The notes: a model not told the origin generated them from the sequence alone. A stretch of 64,000 bases of DNA from Vreelandella jeotgali Hwa (GCF_000334215.1 NZ_AMQY01000010.1:1-64000), one strand, 5' to 3'; shown: positions 29,016 to 39,172, numbered from the stretch's first letter. Made by a program: numbers and translations.

Positions 29016-29065
29016 GGCTCGCGTAAAGCCGGCGTACTGTCGGTAGCAGCCGTTGAAGTGGGAAG

Positions 29066-29099
29066 CCCCGTCCGTGGCGCATTAGCGCGTCGGGCGGGG
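29066..29099 (+). ncRNA. IS605-like right-end hairpin, candidate 3' part of an omega RNA
   Basis: CCCCGTCCG (29066-29074) pairs with CGGGCGGGG (29091-29099) including one G-T wobble. A nested GCGC-ATTA-GCGC stem lies inside. It is followed by GAGCAGTCAC, the usual right-end sequence of this IS group. In IS200/IS605 elements the region from the tnpB 3' end through this hairpin is transcribed as the guide RNA. Here it is a relic next to a dead tnpB. Confidence 0.65.
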
Positions 29100-29104
29100 A
29101 GCAG

Positions 29105-29310
29105 TCACGCGACTACATAGTGTTCGGGATCATAGCCACTGGCCGTCGTGCTGCGGCGCAGTGCACAGCTAATCGTGCTGCTGTGGAGCCCCAGTTTCCT
29201 GGCGATCTGTCGCTGGCCCCCGCCCAAGTCATGATGGGCGTAAATCTGGTATCGTTGTGTCTGGGTCAGTTGTTGGTTCTCATGCTCTGCTTCACTTTGG
29301 TCGGTAAAGC
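29105..29310 (-). pseudogene. IS30-family transposase, N-terminal fragment
   Basis: Translating the minus strand gives QLTQTQRYQIYAHHDLGGGQ followed by RQIARKLGLHSSTISCALRR, then TASGYDPEHYVV and a stop. This is the N-terminal helix-turn-helix of IS30 transposases. No ATG opens the frame, and the rest of the gene is replaced by the IS605-like right end directly next to it. The IS605-like element therefore probably inserted into this IS30 copy before both decayed. Confidence 0.75.
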
Positions 29311-29415
29311 AGGGAGGGTACCGGTGCTGATCCTTCTGCCTCTACTGTGTTGGCCCAAGTGTAGCAATTATTCCATGAAATCAGGACACTGAGGGAATCA
29401 TCAAGGAGTTAAAAA

Positions 29416-29457
29416 ATGAAACGCCGTGACTACGCGATTGCCGGGGGTGCGGTATGA
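29416..29457 (+). CDS. 13-codon leader ORF overlapping betT
   Basis: ATG 29416 follows AAGGAG and encodes MKRRDYAIAGGAV. Its TGA overlaps the betT ATG (ATGA). BetT has no good ribosome site of its own, so its translation may depend on ribosomes finishing this small frame. A regulatory or coupling role is inference. Confidence 0.45.
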   Translation: MKRRDYAIAGGAV

Positions 29458-31514
29458 GCATCGAGACCGCAGATCCCGAACGACCTTCGGAGCATTCAGA
29501 CAAGGCGATTCTTCCCCCGGTCAACTGGCCCGTGTTCATCTGGGCCGCTATCGGGTCAATAGCGATCACCCTGTGGGCGCTTATCACTCCCGAGTCCGCT
29601 CAGCAAACGCTGGGTGCTGTGGTGGGGTGGGCCTCGGGCTGGTTTGGGTGGTTCTACGTCCTGCTTGCCGGCGGGGTGCTCACCTTTGTGATCTATCTCG
29701 CCTTTTCGCGTTTTGGCAACACCAAACTTGGGCCGGAAAACTCCAGGCCCGAGTTCTCAACCCTCGCTTGGGCGTCCATGTTGTTTGCCGCCGGCATCGG
29801 TACCGACCTGATGTTCTTTGCCGTCGCCGAACCCGTCACCCAGTACCTGCATCCGCCTTCGGGTGCAGCAGAAACCGTTGACGCTGCCCGGCAAGCAACC
29901 GTATGGACATTGTTCCACTACGGCCTCTCCGGATGGGGTATGTATGCGCTGATGGGGATGGCCCTGGCGTACTTCGCCTATCGAATGAAGCTTCCCCTCG
30001 CCGTGCGCTCCGCGCTGGCCCCGGTCTTCGGTAAGCGCATTCACGGCCCCTTGGGCGACACCGTGGACTTTGCCGCACTTCTGGGCACGATCTTCGGCGT
30101 GGCCACCTCGCTGGGGATCGGCGTGGTGATGGTCAACGTGGGGCTCGCCACCGTACTGGGAGTGCCGGTGAGCACCGCTACCCAGGTGGCGATTGTCATC
30201 ATGGGCGTGGGCGTGGCCATTCTCTCGGCGGTATCAGGGGTCGATAAAGGTATCAAGTTCCTGTCGCTGCTGAACGTGTTCTCCGCCATCGGTCTGAGCC
30301 TGTGGATCCTCATCACGGGGAAAACCCAATACCTGTTGGATGGCCTAGTGCTGAACATCGGGGATTTCGTCAACATGTTCCCCGACATGGTCCTGCAGAC
30401 CTTTGCCTTCGAGGAGACCGGCAGCTGGATGAGCGACTGGACCCTGTTCTTCTGGGCCTGGTGGGTCGCGTGGGCGTCTTTCGTTGGCATGTTCCTTGCC
30501 CGAATCTCTCGCGGGCGCACGATTCGCCAGTTCGTCATCGGCACGCTGACAATCCCGTTTGCGTACATCCTCATGTGGATCTCCATTTATGGCAACTCGG
30601 CGCTGGATATTATCCGCAGCGGGGACGCCGAATTCGGTGTCCAGACCGTTCTCAACCCCGAGAGCGGCTTTTACGAACTGCTCTCGCACTACCCGGCGTT
30701 CATGTTCATCGCCGGGCTGGCGACGCTGACCGCGCTGCTGTTCTACGTCACCAGCGCCGACTCCGCCGCGCTGGTCATGGCGAACCTATCCTCGCGCCTA
30801 CCGACGCCCCAACACGATGGACGGGCCGCGCTGCGGATCTTCTGGGCGATCACCACTGGTGCGCTTACCATCGCCATGCTCATCGTGGGCGGGATCGGCG
30901 CCTTGCAAAGCGCCACGGTCATCATGGGACTACCGTTCTCCTTCGTGATGATTCTGGTAATGGTCAGCCTGTACCGGTCGTTACGGGTAGAAGCCCGGCG
31001 CCTGGACAGTGGCAAGCAGGCCATGCCCCGTACGTTGTCAGGGCGCACCGCTCGTGGTGGAGAGATGCGCTGGCAGCAACGCCTGGGGCGGATGCTCACC
31101 TTCTCCAACGCGGGACGGGCACGGGAATTCGAAGAGAAGGTCCTGTTGCCCACCTTCGGTGAAATCGTCGATGAATTCAGCGAGCGTGGCATCACCGCGA
31201 AGTGTGACAAGTACGTCGACGAGGAAGGTGACAGCTGCATCGAACTTGAGATTGACCCCTCATCCGAGCACCCCTTCCGCTACCAGGTGTTTCGCAAGGA
31301 AGCACCGATACCGCATTTTGGCGGGCGTCCGACCCAGGTGGCAGACAAATTCGTGCGCATGGAGGTCTACCTCGACGTCGCCGATGCGCAAGGCTACGAC
31401 ATCATGGGCTACACCAGAGAGCAACTGCTGGATAACGTGCTGGATCAATACGAACGCCACCTGGAGTTTCTGCAGATGCAGGAATTTGCGCTCACTGACC
31501 AAGAGGTAAACTGA
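29454..31514 (+). CDS. betT: BCCT-family choline transporter BetT
   Basis: A 686-residue secondary transporter with twelve predicted membrane segments. The BCCT signature region is the tryptophan-rich TLFFWAWWVAWASFVGMFLARISRGRT. After the last helix (about residue 510) it has a long cytoplasmic C-terminal domain of some 170 residues, as in E. coli-type BetT, where it mediates osmotic activation. It imports choline for conversion to glycine betaine by the downstream BetB and BetA. It ends at a strong terminator, so betBA are probably transcribed separately. Confidence 0.93.
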   Translation: MSIETADPERPSEHSDKAILPPVNWPVFIWAAIGSIAITLWALITPESAQQTLGAVVGWASGWFGWFYVLLAGGVLTFVIYLAFSRFGNTKLGPENSRPEFSTLAWASMLFAAGIGTDLMFFAVAEPVTQYLHPPSGAAETVDAARQATVWTLFHYGLSGWGMYALMGMALAYFAYRMKLPLAVRSALAPVFGKRIHGPLGDTVDFAALLGTIFGVATSLGIGVVMVNVGLATVLGVPVSTATQVAIVIMGVGVAILSAVSGVDKGIKFLSLLNVFSAIGLSLWILITGKTQYLLDGLVLNIGDFVNMFPDMVLQTFAFEETGSWMSDWTLFFWAWWVAWASFVGMFLARISRGRTIRQFVIGTLTIPFAYILMWISIYGNSALDIIRSGDAEFGVQTVLNPESGFYELLSHYPAFMFIAGLATLTALLFYVTSADSAALVMANLSSRLPTPQHDGRAALRIFWAITTGALTIAMLIVGGIGALQSATVIMGLPFSFVMILVMVSLYRSLRVEARRLDSGKQAMPRTLSGRTARGGEMRWQQRLGRMLTFSNAGRAREFEEKVLLPTFGEIVDEFSERGITAKCDKYVDEEGDSCIELEIDPSSEHPFRYQVFRKEAPIPHFGGRPTQVADKFVRMEVYLDVADAQGYDIMGYTREQLLDNVLDQYERHLEFLQMQEFALTDQEVN

Positions 31515-31553
31515 CGCAAACGCGTGCAAGTGAACGTACCCGGGGTGCCCGGT

Positions 31554-31584
31554 ACAGGGAGGCCAGTAGGCCTCCCTGTTTTTA
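31554..31584 (+). terminator. Rho-independent terminator after betT
   Basis: A perfect 11-bp stem (ACAGGGAGGCC with GGCCTCCCTGT), AGTA loop and a following T run lie 40 bp past the betT stop. Confidence 0.9.
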
Positions 31585-31931
31585 TTGTGCGCCAGGAATG
31601 GCGCGTAGCACCGGCAGGTGCTGTTCCTGAGGGTTGTGTCTCGGGAAGTACGCTCGCCTCGAGGTGCACCCCCAACGACGGCGGCTAGGCCTATGATGTG
31701 ATGGGCTCACCGGTGCATAACTGATCCACAACTGTCTCGACCAGTACGAGTGGCCCTTGATGTTTCCCCGCCCAGGCTGAATGGTACGCTTAGGATACAA
31801 CGCGCCAAGCGTTTGGTCTGCGGCTATCTGGAAGATCAGCTAAGGTCACAGTCAATAGGGCTGGTACCAAACAGCACGCCTGAACGACGACGCACAAAGG
31901 TTTCTCACACCGGTTTCAGCAGGAGTATCGC
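31585..31931. other. Intergenic region upstream of betBA
   Basis: No gene is seen. In many gammaproteobacteria a betI repressor gene precedes betB; here there is none, so this stretch should carry the betBA promoter. A ribosome site (CAGGAG) precedes the betB ATG. No clear operator was recognised. Confidence 0.5.
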
Positions 31932-33410
31932 ATGACTACCTTGACAACCCAGCAACTCTACATAGATGGCAGCCGAGTGAACGCCACCTCCGACGAGACC
32001 TTCGATACTATTAACCCAGCGAATGGCTCGGTGCTCGCCAGCGTACAGCAGGCGTCTCAGGAGGACATCGATCGGGCTGTTGCCTCTGCCCGGGAAGGTC
32101 AGAGGGCTTGGGCCGCGATGAGCGGTATGCAGCGTAGCCGAATCCTCCTGCGTGCCGTGGCGCTGCTGCGTGAGTACAACGATGAGATCGCCCATCTGGA
32201 AACTCTGGATACTGGCAAACCCATCAGCGAAACTCAGAGCGTCGACATTGTTACCGGCGCCGATTCGCTGGAGTATTATGCTGGCCTCGCCCCGGCTATC
32301 GAGGGCAAGCAGATCCCGCTTCGTGAGGATTCCTTCGTCTACACCCGCCGCGAACCACTGGGAGTGGTCGGCGCCATCGGCGCCTGGAACTATCCTATCC
32401 AGATCGCCTGCTGGAAAAGCGCCCCGGCCCTGGCCGCTGGCAATGCCGTGGTGTTCAAGCCCAGCGAGGTTACGCCGCTGACCACCCTCAAGCTCGCCGA
32501 GATATTTACGGAAGCGGGACTGCCAGACGGCGTATTCAATGTGGTTCAAGGCGACGGCCGCGTTGGCGAGATGCTCACCCAGCATGCGGATATCGACAAG
32601 ATTACCTTCACCGGTGAGGCAGGAACCGGCAAGAAAGTCATGGCCGCCGCCGCCGGCTCAACTCTCAAGGAAGTGACCATGGAACTTGGCGGCAAGTCGC
32701 CACTGATCGTTTTCGACGATGCGGATCTCGAGCGTGCCGCTGACGCGGCGATGATGGCCAATTTCTATTCCAGCGGTCAGGTATGTACTAACGGCACTCG
32801 GGTCTTTGTACAGCGTTCCGTGAAGGATGCCTTTGAGGACAAGATTGTTGAGCGCGTCAAGCGCATCAAAACTGGCGACCCCCTCGACCCCGGAGTCAAT
32901 TTCGGCCCCCTGGTCAGCTTTGAACATCTCGAGAAGGTGATGTCCTACCTCGAACTCGGGCCGCAGGAAGGCGCACGCCTGCTCGCTGGGGGCAATCGCA
33001 TGACTGGTGGTTCCGATTACAACTACACCAAAGGTGCCTGGGCGGAGGCCACGGTCTTCACGGATTGCACGGATGACATGCGCATCGTACGCGAAGAGAT
33101 CTTCGGCCCGGTGATGGCGATCCTGGCCTTCGATGACGAAGAGGAAGTCATTCGCCGCGCCAACGCTACCCGTTACGGCTTGGCTGCCGGCTTATTCAGT
33201 GAAGGATTGAACCGGGCTCACCGGGTGATTCAGCGTCTCGAGGCGGGCATTTGCTGGGTCAATACCTGGGGGGATTCGCCGGCGGAGATGCCTGTGGGCG
33301 GCTACAAAGAGTCGGGTATCGGGCGCGAGAACGGTCTTTCGTCCCTCGATCAGTATACCCAGATCAAGTCTGTTCAGGTCGAGATGGGCCCTTTCCCAGC
33401 GGTTTTCTGA
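31932..33410 (+). CDS. betB: Betaine aldehyde dehydrogenase BetB
   Basis: A 492-residue NAD(P)-dependent aldehyde dehydrogenase that oxidises betaine aldehyde to glycine betaine. Family blocks are [15 protein letters not shown], the catalytic glutamate in [10 protein letters not shown] and the catalytic cysteine in [12 protein letters not shown]. The length and the CTNGTRVFV context fit BetB rather than general aldehyde dehydrogenases. It is 95 bp upstream of betA and should be co-transcribed with it. Confidence 0.95.
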   Translation: MTTLTTQQLYIDGSRVNATSDETFDTINPANGSVLASVQQASQEDIDRAVASAREGQRAWAAMSGMQRSRILLRAVALLREYNDEIAHLETLDTGKPISETQSVDIVTGADSLEYYAGLAPAIEGKQIPLREDSFVYTRREPLGVVGAIGAWNYPIQIACWKSAPALAAGNAVVFKPSEVTPLTTLKLAEIFTEAGLPDGVFNVVQGDGRVGEMLTQHADIDKITFTGEAGTGKKVMAAAAGSTLKEVTMELGGKSPLIVFDDADLERAADAAMMANFYSSGQVCTNGTRVFVQRSVKDAFEDKIVERVKRIKTGDPLDPGVNFGPLVSFEHLEKVMSYLELGPQEGARLLAGGNRMTGGSDYNYTKGAWAEATVFTDCTDDMRIVREEIFGPVMAILAFDDEEEVIRRANATRYGLAAGLFSEGLNRAHRVIQRLEAGICWVNTWGDSPAEMPVGGYKESGIGRENGLSSLDQYTQIKSVQVEMGPFPAVF

Positions 33411-33505
33411 TCGCTTCAGGGGGTATAGTGACAGACGATTGGGACTTTATCCCTTAAAGAAACAGCTGTTTTTCACGTTAACACCAGGTAAAAAAAGAGT
33501 AGGTT

Positions 33506-35179
33506 ATGACGCAGACTCGTGAGTTCGACTACATCATTATCGGCGCCGGCTCGGCGGGTAACGTGCTCGCCACACGCCTGACTGAGGACCCCGAGGTGCA
33601 AGTATTGCTGCTGGAGGCTGGCGGGCCGGACTATCGTTTCGACTTTCGTACCCAGATGCCCGCCGCCCTGGCCTACCCGTTACAAGGCAAGCGCTACAAC
33701 TGGGCCTTTGAAACGGACCCGGAACCTTATATGAACAACCGGCGCATGGAGTGTGGGCGCGGCAAGGGGCTGGGCGGCTCATCCCTGATCAACGGCATGT
33801 GCTATCTGCGCGGCAATGCCCTGGATTACGATCGCTGGGCCGAGATACCGGGGCTCGAGGATTGGAATTATCTTGAATGCCTGCCTTATTTCAAGAAGTG
33901 GGAGACTCGAGATATCGGCCCCAATGAATACCACGGCGGAGATGGGCCGATCCACGTCACCACGCCCAAGGCAGACAACAATGAACTCTACGATACCTTC
34001 ATGCGGGCAGGTGTTGAGGCGGGCTTCCCGGCAACCGAGGACGTCAACGGCTATCAGCAGGAAGGCTTCGGTCCCATGGATCGTTTCGTCACCCCCAAAG
34101 GGCGCCGCTCCTCTACTGCCCGGGGCTATCTGGATATCGCCAAACAACGCGCCAACCTGACTATTGAGACTCATGCGCTGACCGATCGTATTCTCTTCGA
34201 GGGCAAGCGTGCCGTAGGGGTCAGCTATTCACGCAAGGGGGAGCAGCAGGAGGTGCGGGTCCGCCGCGAGGTATTGCTCTGTGGTGGTGCCATCGCCTCG
34301 CCACAGATCCTGCTGCGCTCCGGGGTCGGCAACCCGGAGCACCTCAAAGAGTTCGATATCCCGGTGGTACATGAACTGCCCGGCGTGGGAGAAAACCTTC
34401 AGGACCATCTGGAAATGTATATCCAGTACGAGTGCAAGCAGCCCATCTCGCTGTATCCGGCGCTCAAGTGGTGGAACCAGCCGAAAATCGGCGCCGAATG
34501 GCTATTTTTCGGCAAGGGCGTCGGAGCAAGCAATCAATTCGAAGCCGCCGGTTTTATCCGCACCAACGACGAGGAAGAGTGGCCCAACCTGCAATACCAT
34601 TTCCTGCCGATTGCCATTAGTTACAACGGCAAAAGCGCGGTCCAGGCCCACGGCTTCCAGGCCCATGTAGGCTCCATGCGCTCGATGAGTCGAGGGCGCA
34701 TACGCCTGACCTCTCGCGATCCCAGCGCGGCACCGAGTATCCTGTTTAATTACATGTCCAAGGAAAAGGACTGGCAGGAGTTTCGCGACGCTATCCGCAT
34801 CACTCGTGAGATCATCGCCCAGCCGGCATTTGACCCGTATCGCGGCCGTGAAATCGCCCCGGGCCCGGACATAAAAACCGACGCGGAACTCGACGAATTC
34901 GTTCGCCAGAATGCTGAAACCGCCTACCATCCTTGCGGCACCTGCAAGATGGGTAATGATGCCATGGCGGTGGTGGACGGTGCCGGGCGTGTGCATGGCC
35001 TCGAAGGTCTGCGAGTAATCGATGCCTCGATCATGCCGATAATTACCACGGGCAACCTTAATGCCCCGACGATCATGATCGCCGAGAAGATGGCGGATAA
35101 AGTGCGCGGCCGAGACCCGCTACCCAAGGCGGACGTCCCCTATTACGTGGCTAAGGATGCACCCGCCCGGCGCCAATAG
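33506..35179 (+). CDS. betA: Choline dehydrogenase BetA
   Basis: A 557-residue GMC-family flavoprotein. The N-terminal FAD dinucleotide fold is [21 protein letters not shown] signature 1 is [20 protein letters not shown], and the C-terminal active-site region has [11 protein letters not shown] and the [19 protein letters not shown] block. It oxidises choline to betaine aldehyde at the membrane. Together with BetB and BetT it forms the osmoprotectant pathway expected in a halophile. Confidence 0.95.
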   Translation: MTQTREFDYIIIGAGSAGNVLATRLTEDPEVQVLLLEAGGPDYRFDFRTQMPAALAYPLQGKRYNWAFETDPEPYMNNRRMECGRGKGLGGSSLINGMCYLRGNALDYDRWAEIPGLEDWNYLECLPYFKKWETRDIGPNEYHGGDGPIHVTTPKADNNELYDTFMRAGVEAGFPATEDVNGYQQEGFGPMDRFVTPKGRRSSTARGYLDIAKQRANLTIETHALTDRILFEGKRAVGVSYSRKGEQQEVRVRREVLLCGGAIASPQILLRSGVGNPEHLKEFDIPVVHELPGVGENLQDHLEMYIQYECKQPISLYPALKWWNQPKIGAEWLFFGKGVGASNQFEAAGFIRTNDEEEWPNLQYHFLPIAISYNGKSAVQAHGFQAHVGSMRSMSRGRIRLTSRDPSAAPSILFNYMSKEKDWQEFRDAIRITREIIAQPAFDPYRGREIAPGPDIKTDAELDEFVRQNAETAYHPCGTCKMGNDAMAVVDGAGRVHGLEGLRVIDASIMPIITTGNLNAPTIMIAEKMADKVRGRDPLPKADVPYYVAKDAPARRQ

Positions 35180-35273
35180 CTTTTTTTCATGCCGACCAAC
35201 TTTCGCCCCTGTGCTCCGAGCCAGGACTTGTTGCTCGAAAATAAGCTTCTTTCGCGTAACCAAGGAAGTGAAG

Positions 35274-35700
35274 TGGACCCCAAAAATTAGACAGGTGCCT
35301 GGTGTCGGGGTCCGCATGATCAACTGTTACCTTGCAAACGGTGACTGAGCTGACCCACGATCTGCTGCGCTAGTCGATCGTACCCGCCTATTGCCTTAAC
35401 CGTCGCGCTTGGTGTAGCTCTCTTTCGTCGATGCTGCCGGGTAACCGGCAGTCTGCAGCACCAGGCATTTTGCCATGATACGCGAGGGAGCGCAGGATGA
35501 TGCGTTGATTATCACCCTGCCAGCCGACCATATACCTATGGCCAGTTACTCGCGCACGGAGGCAGCAGCGGCCGATAGCTATCAAGCTGGGCCAAGCTAG
35601 GGTAGCGATCGATCGCTGGATTCGATACTACAACGAAGAGCGGCCACATCAGTCTCTCGATTATGTGGCGCCACGGGCACACCCAGCATTAATAGCGTAG
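35274..35700 (+). mobile_element. IS3-family relic
   Basis: The left end TGGACCCCAAAAATTAGACA at 35274-35293 is a typical IS3-family terminal sequence. At about 35602-35700 the plus strand encodes VAIDRWIRYYNEERPHQSL followed by DYVAPRAHPALIA and a stop, the C terminus of an IS3 OrfB. The 300 bases between lack the rest of the transposase, so this is an internally deleted relic. Confidence 0.7.
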
Positions 35701-35863
35701 GGTGTGCAGAAACCAGGGGGTTATTACACAGGCTGAGAGCTGGCCATTCAAAAGCAGATATCAATCTGCCGGGTGGCAGGCCGAAGCGCAGGGAAATGGC
35801 TACGGCTGGAATCATGTCACCATTTTTTTGTGTGACGATATCGCTTCCCGCAGAAAACAGTTT

Positions 35864-35960
35864 GGCCAAGGGTCAAAAGTGTCCGGAAACCGGACACACC
35901 CAAATCACATTATGTGCCAAGCTGTGTCCAGCCGTATGGTGAAGGGCGGCGCTAATCGGC
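35864..35960. repeat. Dispersed repeat, copy 2
   Basis: Ungapped, diverged match to 28177-28273. Within this copy 35879-35897 forms a perfect hairpin (GTGTCCGG, AAA, CCGGACAC) that copy 1 lacks. Confidence 0.55.
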
Positions 35961-36081
35961 GTTAAGTTGCTCGACGAAATAAGCCAAAATCGCAAGATAT
36001 CGTAAGGTAAGTCTTTGATATTAATTGTTTTTGAGATTTTTTAGCTGTATATTTGGCCTATAGGCCTAGGCAAGAAAAATA

Positions 36082-36128
36082 GGATGTGTCCGGCCTCCGA
36101 AGCCGAGGGTCGCAGGTTCGAATCCTGC
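36082..36128 (+). tRNA. tRNA-Arg(CCG) 3'-half relic
   Basis: The sequence contains an anticodon arm with loop CTCCGAA (anticodon CCG at 36097-36099) and four paired stem positions. A five-base variable loop and a perfect T-arm GCAGGTTCGAATCCTGC (36112-36128) follow. The acceptor stem, CCA and a normal D-arm are absent: upstream is AT-rich sequence, and four bases after the T-arm the RND coding sequence begins. It cannot be a working tRNA. tRNA 3' ends are common integration sites, so this is probably the scar of an island or prophage junction. Confidence 0.8.
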
Positions 36129-36132
36129 TTTT

Positions 36133-38775
36133 GTCAACGATGACTTTTCCGATGTCTATGCCTTGTTTTATGCCATTACCGCGCCGGGATACAGCGATAA
36201 GCAGCTGCACGACTATGCCGACTTTTTAAGCCAGGAGCTGGCACTCGTCGATGGCGTGGCGAAAACCCGGCTGACCGGTCAGCGCGAAGACCGCATTTTT
36301 ATCGAGATTTCCAGTGAGCGGCTGGAAAACCTGGGCGTCACCGCAGAGCAGGTCTATCAGGTCCTGAACAAGCAGAACAGCATTACGGTAGCGGGCGATA
36401 TACAAGCCGGCGCAATGCGCCTGCCGGTGATTCCGCAGAGTGCTGTCGGGAGTTTTCAGCAACTCAAGGATTTGCCGCTGGGAATAGGGGAAGACGGCCA
36501 GACCGTCAAGCTGAAGGATGTCGCTAATGTGGAACGGGGCTATCAGGAGCCGCCTGCCTTCCTGATGCAGTATAACGGTGAACGGGCGATTGGCCTGGGT
36601 ATTTCGAATATCTCCGGCGGTAACGTGGTGGAGATGGGCGATGCCGTCAAGGCGCGCCTGGCCGAGCTGGACGGGCAGCGCCCCGTAGGAGTCTCGCTTA
36701 ACCCGGTTTCCATACAGTCTGACGCGGTACGCGATTCCGTATCCAGCTTCATCGGTAATCTGGCCGCAGCGGTGGTCATCGTTTTTATCGTTCTGCTGGC
36801 GTTTATTGGCCTGCGCTCCGGCGTGATCATCGGCTTTGTCCTGTTGCTCACCGTCGCCGGCACGCTGATTATCATGTTGGTGGATAACATCGCCATGCAG
36901 CGGGTGTCGCTGGGCGCGCTGATCATTGCGCTGGGCATGCTCGTCGACAATGCGATTGTGGTGACGGACGCCATCCTGGTGAAGCTCAAAAACGGTGAGG
37001 ACCGCTACCAGTCCGTTCTGGATGTCGTGCAATCGACCAAATGGCCGCTGCTGGGGGGCACGATGGTGGGCATCCTGGCCTTCAGTGCGATCGGTTTGTC
37101 GCCGAGCGATATGGGCGAGTACGCCGGCTCACTGTTCTGGGTGATTCTCTATTCGATGGCGCTCAGCTGGATTTTTTCGGTAACGATTATTCCCATGCTG
37201 TGCTATCAGTTCCTGATGGTGAAACAGACGGACAAGTCCGATGCCGAGGGCATTATCCTGCGCGCGTATCGTGGTTTACTGCAGCGGGTTCTGATATATC
37301 GAAAGACCACGGGCGTCGTATTGATTGGCTTGTTTATCGCCGCCGTTGCCGGCACCAGCCTGGTGCCGCCCGGGTTTATGCCGGACTCCCAGCGCGCGCA
37401 GTTTGTCGTCGACGTCTACCTGCCCCAGGGCTCGGATATCTCACGCACGCAAAACGTGCTGAGTGACGTGGCGGATGACGTGACCGAGCGCGAGGGTGTC
37501 ACCGACGTGACGTCGTTTGTGGGCGGCGGCGGTTTGCGCTTTATGCTGACGTACTCACCGGAGCCGCGTAATCCGTCCTATGGCCAGCTGCTCGTGGATG
37601 TTGATGATGAAAGCCGGATTTCCGGGCTGATTAACGACTTGCAGGGCGCGTTAACGGCCGGGCATCCGGATGCGTCCATCAAGGCGTGGAAGTTTATGCT
37701 GGGCCGTGGCGGTGGCAAGAAAATCGAAGCCGGGTTCAGCGGCCCCGATTCGGCGGTGCTGCGCGAATTGGCCGAGCAGGCCAAGGTCATAATGGCCGAG
37801 GATGACGACCTGATCGCGGTACAGGATGACTGGCGCCAGCAGGTGCCCGGCGTGGTGCCCGTCTACAATCACGCCTTGCTTCAGCGGTTAGGGCTTACCA
37901 GTGTCGAAATCAACCAGGCGATCGCCCAGACGCTGAGCGGTCGGACCGTAGGGCAATATCGCGAAGGCGATGACCTGATACCGCTGGTGGTGCGGGCCCC
38001 GCTGGATGAAAGAAGCCGCCAGCAGGCGATTGAAAGTATCAACGTCTACAGCAAAAAACTCGGCAAATCAGTGCCCGTTAGCGAACTGACCGAGGCGGTT
38101 AATGTTGAGTGGAATGATGCCATGATTCGCCGGGTGGATCGTCAACCGACGATTATGGTGCAGTCCGATCCGGCCCCCGGGGTGCCTACGGATGACGCTT
38201 TCAACTCGGTTCGTGACAAAATTGAAGCCATTGAGCGCCCCGCGGGGTATGAGCTGACCTGGTACGGCCAGTATAAAGCGTCCCGGGATGCCAACGAGGG
38301 GTTGGCCGTTTCGGCGCCGTACGGATTTGCGGCGATGATTCTGGTGGTGGTGTTCATGTTCAACGCCATCAGGCAACCCCTGGTGATCTGGCTGACCGTA
38401 CCCTTCGCGGTGGTGGGCGTCGTCATCGGGTTGGCGTCATTCCAGGCGGCCTTTGAGTTCATGGCCATTCTGGGCTTTTTGAGCCTGATCGGGATGATGG
38501 TGAAAAACGCAATTGTTCTGGTGGATGAGGCAGATAGCAACATCCGCACGGGGATTGAGCCATTTGATGCGGTGATGAAAGCGGCCATCAGCCGTGCCAG
38601 GCCGGTGGTGCTGGGAGCGTTGACGACCATACTCGGGGTCGCCCCGCTGCTAATGGACCCGTTCTTCAAAAGCATGGCCGTGACCATCATGTTCGGCTTG
38701 CTGTTTGCCACGGCGCTAACGCTGGTGGTTATTCCGTTACTCTATTCCGTGTTGTTCAGAATCCGGCAACCTTGA
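36133..38775 (+). pseudogene. RND efflux permease (HAE1/AcrB type), 5' end missing
   Basis: The frame reads VNDDFSDVYALFYAITAPGY from 36133 to a stop at 38775, about 880 residues against roughly 1020-1050 for intact members. The first about 150 codons (TM1 and the start of the porter domain) are gone, and no ATG lies near the junction; the open frame upstream is the tRNA relic. The rest is complete, with both halves of the membrane domain, the proton-relay aspartates in GMLVDNAIVVTDAIL (TM4) and the MMVKNAIVLVDEAD block (TM10). A membrane-fusion partner gene is also absent. Called a truncated gene. Confidence 0.88.
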
Positions 38776-38823
38776 CCCGTCGCACGCGCGGATTTTGATT
38801 TTTATGCGCGCGCGACCTTCCGT

Positions 38824-38857
38824 AAAAGGGCAGCCCGGAGGGGCTGCCCTTTTTTTG
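38824..38857 (+). terminator. Rho-independent terminator after the RND gene
   Basis: A 13-bp perfect stem (38824-38836 with 38841-38853), GGAG loop and T run, 48 bp after the RND stop. Confidence 0.9.
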
Positions 38858-38860
38858 AAT

Positions 38861-39136
38861 TCATGGCGTTAAGCGAAAGAAAGCGCGTCTGCGGCCAACG
38901 CCGGCGCGACATGGTGCCACCCCGAGTGGCGCGATAACCGAGCGCAAGGCGTAGGCGCTAGCTGTTTGGCCCCGGGATGTATTGGCCAAAAACACTTCAT
39001 CACTACACTGCGGGCCTGCTTCGCCCGATATAGGCCTCGTATGAACACCTCTTGTCAGCAGCGCAAAGGCCGCGTGACGGCGCATGAAAGATGATGTGTT
39101 GGCAGAGCTATGCCTGATGCCCATTAGTCCGCTCAA
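38861..39136 (-). CDS. Hypothetical 91-residue protein, uncertain
   Basis: An open frame rich in Arg, Ala and Ser (contains MRRHAAFALLTRGVHTRPIS and ends RRRAFFRLTP) covers most of the space between the RND terminator and the Abi fragment. It has no recognised domain and no good ribosome site. It may be non-coding repeat-type intergenic DNA. Confidence 0.25.
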   Translation of the reverse strand: MSGLMGIRHSSANTSSFMRRHAAFALLTRGVHTRPISGEAGPQCSDEVFLANTSRGQTASAYALRSVIAPLGVAPCRAGVGRRRAFFRLTP

Positions 39137-39172
39137 AACTCGCGCTTATCGTAAAAATGCCTTGCCAGCGAT

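Noticed and set aside
29120..29392. 90-codon plus-strand ORF
   Set aside because: The opposite strand encodes a recognisable IS30 N terminus, so this frame is its shadow.
36082..36128. Functional tRNA-Arg gene
   Set aside because: There is no acceptor stem, no normal D-arm, and coding sequence starts four bases after the T-arm.
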